Part shown: piece by piece, positions 11,435-22,051 of the stretch
Layout of the letters: each line of letters starts with the position of its first letter
Position numbering within the stretch: the stretch's first letter is position 1
Source of the DNA: Aphidius gifuensis
Taxonomy: Eukaryota; Arthropoda; Insecta; Hymenoptera; Braconidae
Reading direction: 5' to 3'
DNA length: 64,000 bases
NCBI RefSeq assembly: GCF_014905175.1
Contig: NC_057788.1
Coordinates: forward strand, 16,466,654 to 16,530,653
Position numbers and translations under genes: made by a program
The notes under the pieces: generated by a model
Told to the model about the DNA's origin: nothing
Seen by the model: the letters and a program-made list of their open reading frames with translations, nothing else
The model's database searches: none

Positions 11435-11701
11435 TCCTCAACGTCAGTCAAGTTTTGAGCCTGAATTTGTTGATCGGGAATCCGAGAAAGAGGTGGCACC
11501 ACCTAATTCATCCTCCATCGACAAACCGTGTTCCTCGTTTCCTTGTAGGGATGACTCCTTTTCTACCAAGGAACGAAGAACATCTTGACGTGGAACGGGG
11601 CTTGGGTGTGAACGGAATAATGGACAGGCAAAACTGGGACAAAATGACTGCTCAGGTCGAGGTGGTAATCGGCGTTGTTGGACAGATTGTGTAATCTTTT
11701 A

Positions 11702-12420
11702 TTAACGCAACGCTTCCAATTCTACCTCCCACATTGTTGGGAAATCTCGAGGTGAAATTTGGCGTTGGAAGATGGGCAACATATTACGGACAGTGTAATG
11801 TACACGCTCTGATTCCGACCAGGGTGGATCTGATCTTTGAAATAAACCGCGCATACAAGATATGAAACTACAAACTAACTCGTTCGGGCCCTGAACGCGT
11901 TTGTCAATCTCTTCACGCAATGCCCGTTGGTAATCTGGATCGAGAAAACTGGCGCGAAACGCTGCTTTCGCGGCTAACCAAGAATCAAACTCAGCTTCAT
12001 GTGTCATGTACCAAGTTAGAGCCGGACCTTTCATACAGAAGGACAAGGTCTGCAACAGTTCGCGGTCGCTCGCACCTGTGCACAACCTTGCTTGTTCCAC
12101 TCGATACAAAAACTCTTCTACATCCTCGCCTGAATGTCCAGAATACGTCAACCTCCAGCTTCCCAAAATGCGTAATAAATTGGGCATACTGTGGTTGTGG
12201 GTGCTGCTGTTGTCTTCTTTCGAAGATCTTCAACCGAGGGTGTAATTACGCGCCTAGGTGTCTGATAAAGGGGTTCGTTACGCGCAGGGGGTTTGTGAGT
12301 CAATCCTCCCGCAGGTGAATTGGTACGGGCGGATGTAATGGGCTCGTTGTTTGGGACGTCGTTATTTAAACCTGCATACCGAGTTTGTAATATGCTTTTG
12401 GACCGTCCGGTTACACACAA
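11702..12420 (-). pseudogene. Ty3/Gypsy gag, capsid region, frameshifted
   Basis: Two overlapping minus-strand frames (12420-12148 and 12187-11702) form a gag segment. The second contains the retrotransposon capsid signature: YSGHSGEDVEEFLYRVEQAR, a GPALTWY block, FLDPDYQRALREEI and RDFPTMWEVELEALR. The first supplies a basic Arg/Pro-rich linker (TPRRVITPSVEDLRKK). The frameshift lies near 12150-12187. Gag packages the element RNA into particles in the cytoplasm. The CCHC knuckle and protease that normally follow are absent, consistent with a deletion that joins gag almost directly to integrase. Confidence 0.8.
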
Positions 12421-12601
12421 GCGACAATCGCTCAGATAACCGCCGCCAGTGTGAAACTCATGATCGTTTGCAGAGGTTAAAGCAAATGGGTCAATATTCT
12501 TGTGGGTGGCCGAATACCTAGACTCAACTGTACTTCGATAGACTACAGGGACTTTGGAGGTAGTTTGGTAGCAGTCTTTTTAGGGGGTTCATTAAAAGTG
12601 A

Positions 12602-12907
12602 CTAATGAGGGCGAATCTTGGTCAATACCCAGGGCCGCGTTCTGAATAGGTGGAGTAAGAACACGGTCTTCACCAGATGGTCTGGATGTAGCTCCGAGAT
12701 CCTCTGGCAAGGGACAAAAATGTTGACAGGGGGGTCCCCGGTTATTTTCTTGCGACCGCGGTTGTTTCTCCTAGGAGGAAAGTCTCCATCACTAGTCGAA
12801 TCTGCTGGGCCTTCAAGTTGATCTGACTGAGCCTTGGGTTTCTGCCCTCTGCGCTTGGGTATGGTACCTGATGGTCCAGGGGGTGAGGATGTCTCCTCAT
12901 CACCCAT
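12602..12907 (-). CDS. Ty3/Gypsy gag N-terminal segment
   Basis: A minus-strand frame with a plausible start ATG at 12907 (MGDEETSSPPGPSG) followed by a basic region with KRRGQKPKAQ and PRRNNRGRKK. Low-complexity basic N-termini are usual for insect Gypsy gag proteins. The frame ends at 12602 before the capsid part resumes at 12420, so another shift or a small indel separates them. It lies just downstream (in element direction) of the TATA-bearing region at 13164-13172. Confidence 0.5.
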   Translation of the reverse strand: MGDEETSSPPGPSGTIPKRRGQKPKAQSDQLEGPADSTSDGDFPPRRNNRGRKKITGDPPVNIFVPCQRISELHPDHLVKTVFLLHLFRTRPWVLTKIRPH

Positions 12908-12937
12908 AATAGCACCGGTAAAGATCGTGTGTGACAA

Positions 12938-13378
12938 ATGTAAAATTAAGGCAATTTAATTGACGCAGGTAAAACAACAGATAATGGGGAAGTCGACTGC
13001 GAGTTAAAATAAAACAAACAACAATTAAAAAATTAATAATAATTAACTCAGATAAATCCTTCAAAGTAATAAACTGCACATATAATATTCCGAAACTTAT
13101 AATCTTACGACTTCACAGGTTCGCGCGCGATTAACTACTGAATAATCGGACGCCCTGCGCCGGCTTATATAGTGGTTTACGAGCAACTCTGAGGGTGGGG
13201 GGGGGGGAGGAATTCTGGCAACGAGTGGGGATACAGCCGACTCCTCGCTCGGGAGAAGTTTTCGAGTCGGGTACAGTCGTGTAGCGTCGGGTAACGTTGG
13301 GTCAAAATAATAGTATATTGTGATACTAGGGAGTAAAGTAGTGTTTGATAAAATTCTGCTTAACCCCCTAATCTCACA
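12938..13378 (-). repeat. Putative Gypsy 5' LTR/leader
   Basis: G+C-richer sequence upstream of gag in element orientation, with a run of G at 13197-13207 and repeated GTCGGGTA-like words at 13265-13300. On the plus strand it could end in ...CTCACA at 13378, which would be a TG...CA terminus on the minus strand. No matching copy was found on the left side, so the LTR assignment is tentative. Confidence 0.35.
13164..13172 (-). promoter_or_regulatory. TATA box of the putative Gypsy LTR
   Basis: CTATATAAG on the minus strand, followed by a G+C-rich initiator region and then, about 250 bases on, the gag ATG at 12907. Position and orientation suit an RNA polymerase II promoter of the retroelement. 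Confidence 0.45.
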
Positions 13379-13420
13379 TATATTTTTCCTCACGTGGGCC
13401 TTTTTTGTCTACTTTTTTGA

Positions 13421-13602
13421 ACGCGTTTGTTGTGGTAAAGTGAATTATTATCTTACTTTTCGCTGTACACGTCTTTTTCACTTTAACCGAAACTTCCGGT
13501 AAAATGATTTTTACGGTAAAATGAAAGTTACGCACGGTAAAGTGAAAAAGACGTGTGGAGCGGAGAGTGAGATAATAGTTCACTTTACCACCGCAAACGC
13601 GT
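13421..13602. mobile_element. Hairpin MITE
   Basis: The two ends are inverted copies for about 70 bases: ACGCGTTTG(T)TGTGGTAAAGTGAA at the left and its complement TTCACTTTACCACCGCAAACGCGT at the right (each quoted with a gap or within limits), with a short central part containing GGTAAAATGA repeats. The whole 182-base unit can fold into a long hairpin. No transposase is encoded. It resembles short non-autonomous inverted-repeat elements; target duplication not clear. Confidence 0.7.
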
Positions 13603-13731
13603 GGAAAAAATTAGTAAAAAAAATGCCTGAATGAAGAAAAACACTTTTTTATATATCTATCGCGGTCGATTTTTTAAAACCATAAAACCATTTTTTGAAA
13701 AAAACCAGAAACTTAGAAAAAATAACGAAGT

Positions 13732-13802
13732 TCCCCCGCCGGGAATCAAACCCGGGTCTTTTGCTTTCCGGGCAAACGCCTTGACCACTAGACCACAGGG
13801 CT
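13732..13802 (-). ncRNA. tRNA-like sequence (pseudo-tRNA or SINE head)
   Basis: On the minus strand a 71-base cloverleaf can be drawn: A-box TGGTCTAGTGG, B-box GGTTTGATTCC, a 5-bp T stem (CCGGG/CCCGG), a 5-bp anticodon stem (TTTGC/GCAAA), a 4-bp D stem, and 5 of 7 acceptor pairs. The anticodon loop is CCGGAAA, so the expected U33 is C and the nominal anticodon GGA does not fit a short variable arm. The outer acceptor pairs mismatch. I therefore read it as a tRNA-derived relic, not a working tRNA. Confidence 0.5.
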
Positions 13803-14365
13803 TCTTATTTTTTCTAAGTTTCATCAAGTCAACTCCGACGTCCTTCTATGCGTCAATTCATTTTTTAAAATTTTTTAAAATGCCTATTTAAGACAGAACT
13901 TGCCTGGATCATAATATCACAGTATGTCTTGTATGTATTTTTATCTTGTGTGTATTTTTAAATTTTTTCAAAACGAGAAAATATAAAAAATGTATTAGGA
14001 GAGAATATGAGTAAGAAGGTAGCTAAAGATGCGTTCCCTACTATATCCGCGAGCAACGTTCATATGCATGCCCACTCTTACAGTATGTACAATACACCCA
14101 CTACATTGCGTGACCACTCCTCCCGTACAAATAAATGCAAATCAAATAATAAACAGAGTAGGCACATTACTTGATTGTTATATTAGAATCCCGTATGATT
14201 TCCGATGAAATGTCTCATATGACAATTGATTAACCTTGAAATATTAGTATAAAAATATGTTCACCTGATGACTTGCATGCAAATATGCTACGCAAAGAAT
14301 AATGAACGAAAATAACGTAAGCAGAATAACATTTCAAGATTGCTCGATTAATATTTACATAGTCC
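13803..14365. other. No gene seen
   Basis: A+T-rich sequence without coding signal or clear repeats. Confidence 0.35.
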
Positions 14366-15100
14366 ATGATGCGGGCGATAGAGTTTTCAAAAACGCATTT
14401 TTTAAGCCTACCACGAAGTCTCTATTTTGATTTTTTAACGAGTTATTGTTGGCGCCGTTTTTCGTTTTTTTTCGGACCACCATATTTGGCGTTATTTTCA
14501 ACATGGAGACTTCGTATTAGGCTTAAAAAAGGGGTCTCCAAAAGATCTAGTGCTTTTCGAAAAAATTTTGTTCTATGATGCATACTTATTAAAAAAAAAA
14601 AAAATGTCTTTTTTTTTTTTTTAAATTTCAAGGTTTTTTTTTTTTGGTTCAAAAACTATTGTTATGAGCAGAAAAAGTCCATTATGTGGGCGATAGAGTT
14701 TTCAAAAACGCATTTTTAAGCCTAACACGAAGTCTCTAGCTTGATCTTTTTACGGATTATTGTTGGCGCCGTTTTTCGTTTTTTTTCGGACCACCATATT
14801 TGGAGTTATCATCATCATCATAGAGACTTTGTATTAGGCTCAAAAGTAGCTCCCTCAAAAGATCTAGTGCCTTTCAAAAAATGTTTGCTCTATGATGCAT
14901 ACTTTTCGAGAAAAAAAAAAAAATATCTTTTTTTTTTTTTTTTAATTTCAAGGTTTTTTTTTTTTGGTGCGAAAACCATTGCTTATGGCGGAAAAAGTCC
15001 AGAATGCGGGCTCTAGAGTTTTTGTAGACGCATTTTTTAAGCCTAAAACGAAGTCTCTATCTTGATTTTTTTGACAAGTTATTGCTGGCGCCGTTTTTTG
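14366..15100 (+). repeat. Satellite-like tandem repeat, unit about 316 bp, 2.3 copies
   Basis: Units start at about 14366, 14682 and 14999. Shared words include GCGATAGAGTTTTCAAAAACG, AAGCCTA-CACGAAGTCTCTA, TTGGCGCCGTTTTTCGTT and AAAGATCTAGTGC (shortened here), ending in poly-T and AGAAAAAGTCC. Short frames inside it are not genes. A more diverged relative with the same order of motifs is at 30365-31160. Confidence 0.8.
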
Positions 15101-15359
15101 CAACAATTAAAATTTTTTGTATAAACGTCTGTCTTTTTCTCATTTGGTTGCTAATCCACTTTAAAGAAATAGAATATGATAGAAAAATTTCTAAAGGTTA
15201 TATCAACTCTCGTATTTTATACTCTCAGATTCATAGTTTAGATGGTATTAAATACCGAAAAAAAACAAACATTTTCCAAAAGTCAATACTTTATTTTTCT
15301 CTTTTAAAAAATATTAATCACAGGAGAAAAGTTTAATGGTCTTTGAAGAGTTTTTCGAG

Positions 15360-16520
15360 GCGCTTCTTTTGAGCTACGAACGAACTTTCTAAGTTCAGTG
15401 GTTCAAGAGTTATAGATTTTTTTTTCGTTGATAAATCCAATACTGCGGCTGAGCCTATGGCTCCTAGCCTCCGTAAAAATTTCAAACCTAGTTTTTTTCA
15501 ATACTATTGTCTAGAAAAATCTGAAATTTTGGCTACGAATAGATACTAGTCAACTTTAGAAGCCTTGAGTCCAAGTTTTTCAAAATTCCAATTTTTTTTT
15601 TTTTTTTTTATATATAATAAAAAAACTTTTTAAACTCAGTTTTGTTCAATACTATGGTCTAGAAAAATCTAAAACTTTGGCTACGAATAGATATTAGTCG
15701 TCTTGAAAAGCCTTGAGTCCAAGTTTTTCAAAATTGAATTTCTAAAATTTTTTTTAGCATAAATAGAAAAATTGCCATTACGGTCTTCAAATCCGAAACA
15801 AATCCATCCAACCTAGAAGCCTGCGTTTTTTCAAACCCAGTTTTTTTTAATACTATAGGGTTCTGACCTATTCACCATGGCATCTGGTGGCCGATTAATA
15901 AACTATTTCTGGATCTGGGAATCATGATAATAATATAATACGTACAGGACATACCAACACACACAAATAGTGAGGTGGTAGTGAGTCGTAGCCAAGTGTC
16001 AAAATACGTGTATACAGATTTAATATTATAAATATTAATAAATAAATTAATTATTAAAAAATGATTGTCGAAGCTAGTATATTTCTAGAGTGTATAAAAA
16101 AAAAATAAATACATAGGTATATATATATATGTTCAGTAGAGAATTTTATCAGTCGTGCTAAAAATAATTTTAATTTCGAATTTCATATTTTTTGAGAGCC
16201 CAATAAGTGCCTGATCAAAAACAAAAACTTGAAAACAGTAGATCGTCTTTTAGTGTGGAAAAATTTATCAAGAATGATCAATAATAACATGATAAAAATA
16301 TAACACTCAAATAATACTGTATTTGTTATTCAAATGACGTCCCAAAAAGGATCCGGAATGCGCCATATTGGCTCACGGACACGGTTAGTGTGTGTGCGTG
16401 CTACTAAACACCGCCCATAGGTCAGATCCCTATGGTCTAGAAAAATCTACAATTTTGGCTACAAATAGATACTAGTCGTCTTGAGAAGCCTTGAGTCTAA
16501 GTTTTTCAAAATTCAAACTT
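15360..16520 (+). repeat. Tandem repeat with CTAGAAAAATCT units, split by an insertion
   Basis: The block AATACTATGGTCTAGAAAAA followed by TTTGGCTACGAATAGATACTAGTC and CCTTGAGTCCAAGTTTTTCAAA begins at about 15500, 15647 and 15848 (the last cut after ACTA) and resumes at 16431. The third unit is interrupted by the inverted-repeat element at 15856-16430. No coding signal. Confidence 0.75.
15856..16430. mobile_element. Non-autonomous inverted-repeat element with TA duplication
   Basis: This 575-base segment splits a tandem-repeat unit whose other copies show the empty site ACTATGGTC. TA occurs at 15854-15855 and 16431-16432. The ends are inverted: TAGGGTTCTGACCTAT at the left, GGGATCTGACCTAT read inward from the right. 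TA duplication suits the Tc1/mariner superfamily (family knowledge). No transposase frame is present. Confidence 0.7.
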
Positions 16521-16689
16521 TTTCAGGTTTTTATAAAGTGAAGTAATGTTTTAGAATGCTGCACATACTCAATACTCATGAACCAATAAACTGGAAAGAT
16601 ATTGAAATTCGAATTGTTTGACAATGTCATCAAAAAACATTGTATTGCATCATCGAAAATTGAGGCTGCAGGATTAAGAATATTGTCAA

Positions 16690-17263
16690 TGATCATTTTT
16701 CATTTTTCGATTTTAAATTTTTTGGAGCAATCACTTCAACAACATCGTCATCATCCTCTAGTTTACGTTTTGTGCTCGTCTTGACAGGATATTTTTTTAT
16801 ATCCACTGTATGCTGAGCCTGTACGATATGCTCAGGATCTTTAATCGGCATATTTCTTGTGAATCGTGGATCAATTACCTCGAAAAAAGAGTGCGAAAAA
16901 GTGTGATTGCCAAATATTTTCAGTACTGAGTTCTTTGATTTTATCTTCAATCAGTGTGTGAATTTTTCTGCCACTAGTGAAAACGTATTCTTGAAGTTCT
17001 GTAATTCTACCTATTTCGAGTCTCTTTTTTACTTCATGTTTAATATCTAATTTTAAAACTTCAACGATAAGTCTATTAAAGTTTCTGAATAAATGATTCT
17101 TACATTCAATTTTTTCAACATTAATTCCCAAATGCCCGTAAGGATTCATTTCTTGAATTTTAATATAGACACTGCTGTCACCATCACCAATAATTATGTT
17201 ATAAATAACGCCATAGGTAGGATAACTTAACCTGAAACCTTCACTGATTACATCCCATTCCAT
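16690..17263 (-). pseudogene. Mutator-like transposase fragment
   Basis: The minus-strand frame 17263-16871 (130 codons) contains EWDVISEGFRLSYPTYGVIYN, IIGDGDSSVYIKIQEMNPYG and VEKIECKNHLFRNF. A GDGDSS-type catalytic aspartate block followed by VEKIEC-NHL-RN is typical of the animal 'Mutator-like transposase domain' family (from family knowledge). A second frame, 16950-16693, overlaps it and carries RFTRNMPIKDPEHIVQAQHT and an acidic DDDDVVEV patch, so a frameshift near 16900 splits the C-terminal part. The N-terminal zinc-binding part is missing. Such enzymes move DNA elements; this copy is dead. Confidence 0.65.
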
Positions 17264-18433
17264 AGAGGTAGCAGGACGATGTCAATATTATTATTAATAT
17301 TATTAATATCACTGATAATAAATCGATAATATTATTGTTATTATTATTGGTATGGTTGATACCATTGTTATTATTACCAATATTATATCGATATTATCAT
17401 TATCGATGATATTTTTGAAATAATTGTTATTCTATTTATACTATGGTTATATATGAATAATATTATTATAAATAACAATAATTCCAATATGTAAAGTGTA
17501 GTTTCCCTCACTTTACTATTTTACATTTAATTTAATTTCAAACAATAATTTTAAACGAAGACACGAAATTTATATTTAATATTGAAAAGAATAAGACAAT
17601 TTATTCAACAATTAGACTATTTGATATGATAATTTAACAAGACACAGTATATATATATTAATGGTTGTGAAGTGGCATAGCCACATCACCAATACAACTT
17701 TACAAGTATAGTTCGGACGCACCGTTTGGCTTGGTGGCCGGACTAGAAGCGAGAGAGCGGAGTCTCAAGCAACAAGAAGTGAGAGTTCTCTCGTACCACA
17801 CATATATACACGGCTAAAACACCTCATTGACTACGTCATATGACATGTCAATGTGGTGGGAGACATCAAATATTTCTATCTCGCTACAAATAATATTGTG
17901 AATAATAATAATATCAATATAATATTAGTAATATTATCAATGGTATCAATTATATCGTCGCATTAAAGGATAAAAGGCGTAAGTGTCAAAAACGTCAATT
18001 TTAAAAGAAAAAAGGCGGGAATTCCCTCTTGATACTCTGATTAATAAAATCAATTCTGAAGACTTAGAATATTTTCTAACGTTGTATGACGTCACGAATT
18101 ATAAATTATTCAATAACTCTTCCAATATTAAATATAAATCAAAACTAAAATCACTTTCCTTATTAATATCGATATTTCTCTATCCAATAAGCCTATTTTT
18201 GAATTTTTCCGATTTATAGTTAAAAAGATATAATATTCAAAATATGCCAGGTACAAAATTTGATTAAAAAATAAATATTTTATGAAAATTTCCCGATTCT
18301 GCATTTTTCTCTTTCTCGCGTTCGCCCTGTCTATCTCTTCTCAGCAGCTGTGCATACGGGATAGTTCGGTGCGTCTTTGATTGTTTTAAATAATTTTTTA
18401 TAATTTTATTCTTTTAAAAAGGAAACAAAAGAA
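17264..18433. other. A+T-rich palindromic stretch, no gene
   Basis: From 17281 to 17480 and again 17880-17950 the DNA is made of ATTATT/AATAAT words with many short palindromes (ATATCGATAT-like). Between them, 17690-17880 is a more complex segment with GGACGCACCG and CGAGAGAGCGG that may be the core of a repeat. The GGCGTAAGTG motif family of 8.5 kb recurs at 17955-18020. A 78-codon frame at 17983-18219 starts inside that repeat and has no motif. Confidence 0.4.
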
Positions 18434-18439
18434 GTGAAA

Positions 18440-19580
18440 TAAAATCAAAACAAAAATTGTTAATTTTTATATACAAAAGTAGCTCATTTTTTCCCTTTTT
18501 CATAAACAAATTATGTGAAATGAGAGTATTAATAAAAAAAATTGTGTTGTTCTTTTAAAATCACAAAATCAAATATACAAACTATCGTAAAATAAAAGCA
18601 CCTAATTTTTTTTATTTTTTCTTTTATTTATACTTTTATTTTACATATTTTGTCTCCTATTATGAAAAGAAGAAAAGTAACGGCGGTTCTTTCTTCTGTG
18701 ATTGGTTGTTTTGTTTTCCTAGATTAATATTCTTTTTATCTCTCTCTTTATATTAATTAATAAAATAAATTTATTATTCTGTTTCTTCGTCTGTTTTTTC
18801 TAAAATTTTTTTTTTTTTTTGTTAATTTTATAATATTGTGGTTGGCAACGGTTGCTGCGGGGTCAAACATTTTATCTCTGTTTTTTTAATAATAAAATAA
18901 ACTTATTATCCTGTTTTTTCGTCTTTTTTTTAGGTGCGTAAACTAACCATGCATCAGTTCTAAAAAAATTTTCTAGGATACTTATTAGAAGCGTCTTAAT
19001 TTGTACTATTTTGTACCGTAAATGATTTGATTCGTATCTCAAACTTAAAGGGTCGAGAGAAGGTTAAAAATCTACTTTTTTTTTTTTTTTTTTGAATTAG
19101 TTGTGTTTCAATTTGTATCATTGAATTTATAATGAAAAAATAAATTATTTAAAAATATTTATTTTTGGAAGCAGTATACAAACATTTTGGAGTAAATATT
19201 TTTTTTTTTTTGTTATTTTTCAGGTACAAATTTCGGGCTTGGTGGTACAAATTAGTACGAATTTTTTTGTGTTTGTATTAATTTTTTTTTCCTCCTAAGC
19301 CATCTAAAAAAAAAAGTAGGTTTTGAACCCTCTCTCGACCCTTCAATTTTGAGATACGAATTAAAACATTTACGGTACAAAATAGTACAAATTAAGACGC
19401 TTCTAATAAGTATCCTAGAAAATTTTTCTAGGACTTTTGCAGGCTAGGTTCACGCACTTCTGTCATTTCTTTTTTTTTTTTTTTCAAACTCAAAGAGGCA
19501 GAGAGTTAACTAGTTTATTAAAAAGGGAAAAGATGAGTTACTTTTGTATATAAAAATTAACAATTTTTGTTTTGATTTTA
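18440..19580. repeat. Foldback element with two nested inverted-repeat pairs
   Basis: Outer arms 18440-18500 and 19520-19580 are inverted (words AAAATTGTTAATTTTTATA and CAAAAGTAGCTCATT). Inner arms 18934-19080 and 19311-19458 are also inverted over about 145 bases (words AGGATACTTATTAGAAGCGT, TTGTACTATTTTGTACCGTA, GGGTCGAGAGA). Between the left outer and inner arms, a 35-base motif with TTATTATTCTGTTTCTTCGTC is duplicated (about 18770 and 18895). No protein is encoded. It looks like a long non-autonomous inverted-repeat transposon. Confidence 0.7.
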
Positions 19581-19888
19581 TTAGATTTAATATTTCTCAC
19601 AGGGCCTAATTGTAAATATTAACCGATAAATTCCTGCAATGTCCCAATCGACAACGCTTCATCCGTAGACTTTATGATATTTGTTCCTAATTTTCCGGTC
19701 CTTTATTTTTTTTTTTTTATTCAACGATATGTAGTATCACGTTTTGTTTTTTTGAGATATTTTTTAAACCGCTGAACCGAATTAGTCGATGGAAAATCAA
19801 ATTTATGTTTTTAGAGTCTTAATAGATATTATTTACTCACCATTTACTCACAAGGCTTGAGTCAACTGAAGGGTCATTTATTTTAAAA

Positions 19889-20549
19889 TTGAAATTAAAA
19901 AACAAATCGAACGTTAGAAAAAAATTTAAAAAAAAATTCTACGGAATACTTAGGGTGCAACTTGAAGCACTTGAATATATTTTTTTGTCATCTAATTCAA
20001 TACCAAATATTGATAAAGACAATAACAAAATCCCATATTATAGTAATGAGAGTGATGGTTCAATTACAATACCAATTGGTAGTTATGAAGTTGATGATCT
20101 TGCTAAAGAACTAGAAGTACATAAAGTCAAGTTAACGTACAGTAAAAATACTTTACATTCATCTATTGAAAGTGAAAGAGCCATTGATTTTACACGACCA
20201 AAATCACCAGCAAGTTTACTTGGATTTGCACCAAGACTATTGGAGCCTGGTCAAGTACATGTGTCAGACTTTCCTGTATATGTATATTATAAAAGTAAAT
20301 ACACTGAGAATAGAGTGTAACATCACAACGGGTGCTTATGTGAATGATAATAAAGTTCACACAACATATAACTTTTTTCCAGCCGTTCCACCTGGATATA
20401 AAATAATGGAAGTGCTAGCAAATCCAATCTATCTACCAGTTACTGTGAAGACAATTGATCATCTACAATTAAGAATAGTTGATCAAAACAATAGATGAGC
20501 TAGCTTTCGTGGTGAGACAATTAGAATGACACTATATGTGAAAACATAG
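19889..20549 (+). pseudogene. Capsid-associated (minor capsid-like) protein gene, decayed
   Basis: Frame one (19889-20320) carries LRVQLEALEYIFLSSNS, SDGSITIPIGSYEVDDLAKEL and ASLLGFAPRLLEPG. The frame then shifts (near 20280) to one containing IECNITTGAYVND, FFPAVPPGYKI and VKTIDHLQLRIVD, meets a TGA at 20496-20498 and continues 16 codons to TAG at 20547-20549. The pattern matches a protein family in invertebrate genomes that is encoded next to the double jelly-roll capsid gene of virus-like elements (recalled, not searched); I take it as a minor capsid or penton-type partner. There is no ATG at the start of the open frame. It lies 150 bases upstream of the capsid gene in the same direction. 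The breaks show that it is a relic. Confidence 0.55.
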
Positions 20550-20551
20550 TG

Positions 20552-20698
20552 ATGGGAATTGCATATAATTCACGTTCTATAAAACGAGGGTTTGCATATA
20601 AAAGCAGCACATCATGCAGATACCCATAAAAAAGCTCGTACTCAGAGTAAATTTCAATTGGTTAAATTTAAATTGTTTCAATTGTTTTACACTTCGAA
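20552..20698 (+). pseudogene. Small basic-protein remnant between the capsid-like genes
   Basis: An ATG at 20552 opens a short frame (MGIAYNSRSIKRGF) that stops after about 25 codons. The next frame over continues with a basic stretch containing Lys/Arg/His and runs to the capsid start at 20699. The position between two capsid-like genes and the basic character suggest a small virion or DNA-associated protein, but this is inference; too little remains to assign it. Confidence 0.3.
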
Positions 20699-21911
20699 AT
20701 GGTTGAAAAAAACATGTTGAATATCGATGCGCCAGTCCAATTCAATGATGATATAACCAACTACGAGTTACATGGGCATCAGGCATTTGGATCATTAAGC
20801 TTAAATAATAGTGATAAAATTAGAATATCTATACAAAATCAAGACTTCTTTGTTTTACTTGCAAAAAGCTACATACAAAGAAGTGGCAAATTGTGTAAAA
20901 AAGATAGTGATGATGCTGCAACTGGCATTGAACTGACCCACAATGCAATGTGTTTTTTGTTTGAAGAAATCCGTTATGGACTGAATGGTGCTTTAGTTGA
21001 TAAATCTCAAAGTGTTGGTATTACAACATCAGTTAAAAATCATTTATCATTGAACTTAAAAATGAATTGTAAAAATGCTGGATGGCTGAATGCTGACAAT
21101 CAATACAAATTAACAAATAAAGCTGGTTATTTTGATATATGTATCCCAATAAAAATGCTACTTGGCTTCGCTGAGGACTACCAGAAGATCATTGCCAATG
21201 CAATGCATGAAATTATCTTGATACGTTTACATTCTGATAAGGATACGATTGTTCAAACTGATGTCACGGTTATAGATGAAATTCAATCCGATATAAAAAT
21301 CTCAAAAATCGAATAGTTAGTACCATATGTCAGCCTGTCAAAGAAAAATAAAATGGAAATGATAAAAGACATACAAAAAGATCCAGTTATTCCAATTAGA
21401 TTGAGAAGCTGGGAATTGTATGTTTATCCAATATCGCCAACAACTAAACATCACATCAACACAATTGGAGAAGCCTCGTTATGTCGTACTTGCTTTCCAA
21501 ACAAATAGAAAAAATATATGGAATTTAAATATGACAGATTTTGACCATTGGAATATAACAAGTGCTGAATTATATCTTAATTCACAAATTTTTCCATATG
21601 AAAATTTAAATTTGAATATTGAAAAAAACCAATTTGCTTTATTAGACGATATGGATGCTAATTTTGGAAACTCTTACTATGGAACAAAACTTAATTTATT
21701 CTCAAAAGATTCTTTTATTGATCGAATTCCATTTATTGTCATTGATTGTAGTAGACAAAATGAATTATTAAAAACTGGTGCTGTGGATGTGCGTCTAGAG
21801 TTTGAATCTAGAGGGAATTTTCCACCAAAAACGACAGCATATGTTTTGATATTATATGATAATATCATTTAGTACAGACCAATAAGAGGCATAGTTTACA
21901 AGTTCTCATAA
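20699..21911 (+). pseudogene. Double jelly-roll major capsid-like protein gene, decayed
   Basis: The frame opens at ATG 20699 and runs to TAG 21314-21316. It continues in the same frame past that stop to about 21455, then shifts by one base into the frame seen at 21420-21872, which ends in a TAG with 12 further sense codons to TAA at 21909-21911. Visible parts: FGSLSLNNSDKIRI, FLFEEIRYGLNG, FDICIPIKMLLGFAED, then LRSWELYVYP, PRYVVLAFQTNRK, AELYLNSQIFPYENLNL and FIVIDCSRQNE. Length (about 400 codons), beta-rich pattern and two similar halves fit a double jelly-roll capsid of the Polinton/adintovirus-like kind; the family is recalled, not searched. It is a dead endogenous copy, with three breaks. 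No ATPase, protease or protein-primed polymerase gene is seen nearby. Confidence 0.6.
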
Positions 21912-21948
21912 AATAAAAAAATAAAATAATTTTAATGTTAATGTCAAT

Positions 21949-21974
21949 CAATAATAATAATAATAATAATAACA
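21949..21974 (+). repeat. (AAT)n microsatellite
   Basis: About eight AAT units just downstream of the capsid-like gene. Confidence 0.8.
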
Positions 21975-22051
21975 CATTTCTACGGTGTAAAATAAATATA
22001 AGGGTTTATGAATAATAGAAAAACAAATTAAATTCATATTTGTGTTTTTAT

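Noticed and set aside
14366..15016. Short frames with Phe/Lys runs
   Set aside because: They lie in the satellite units and change between units.
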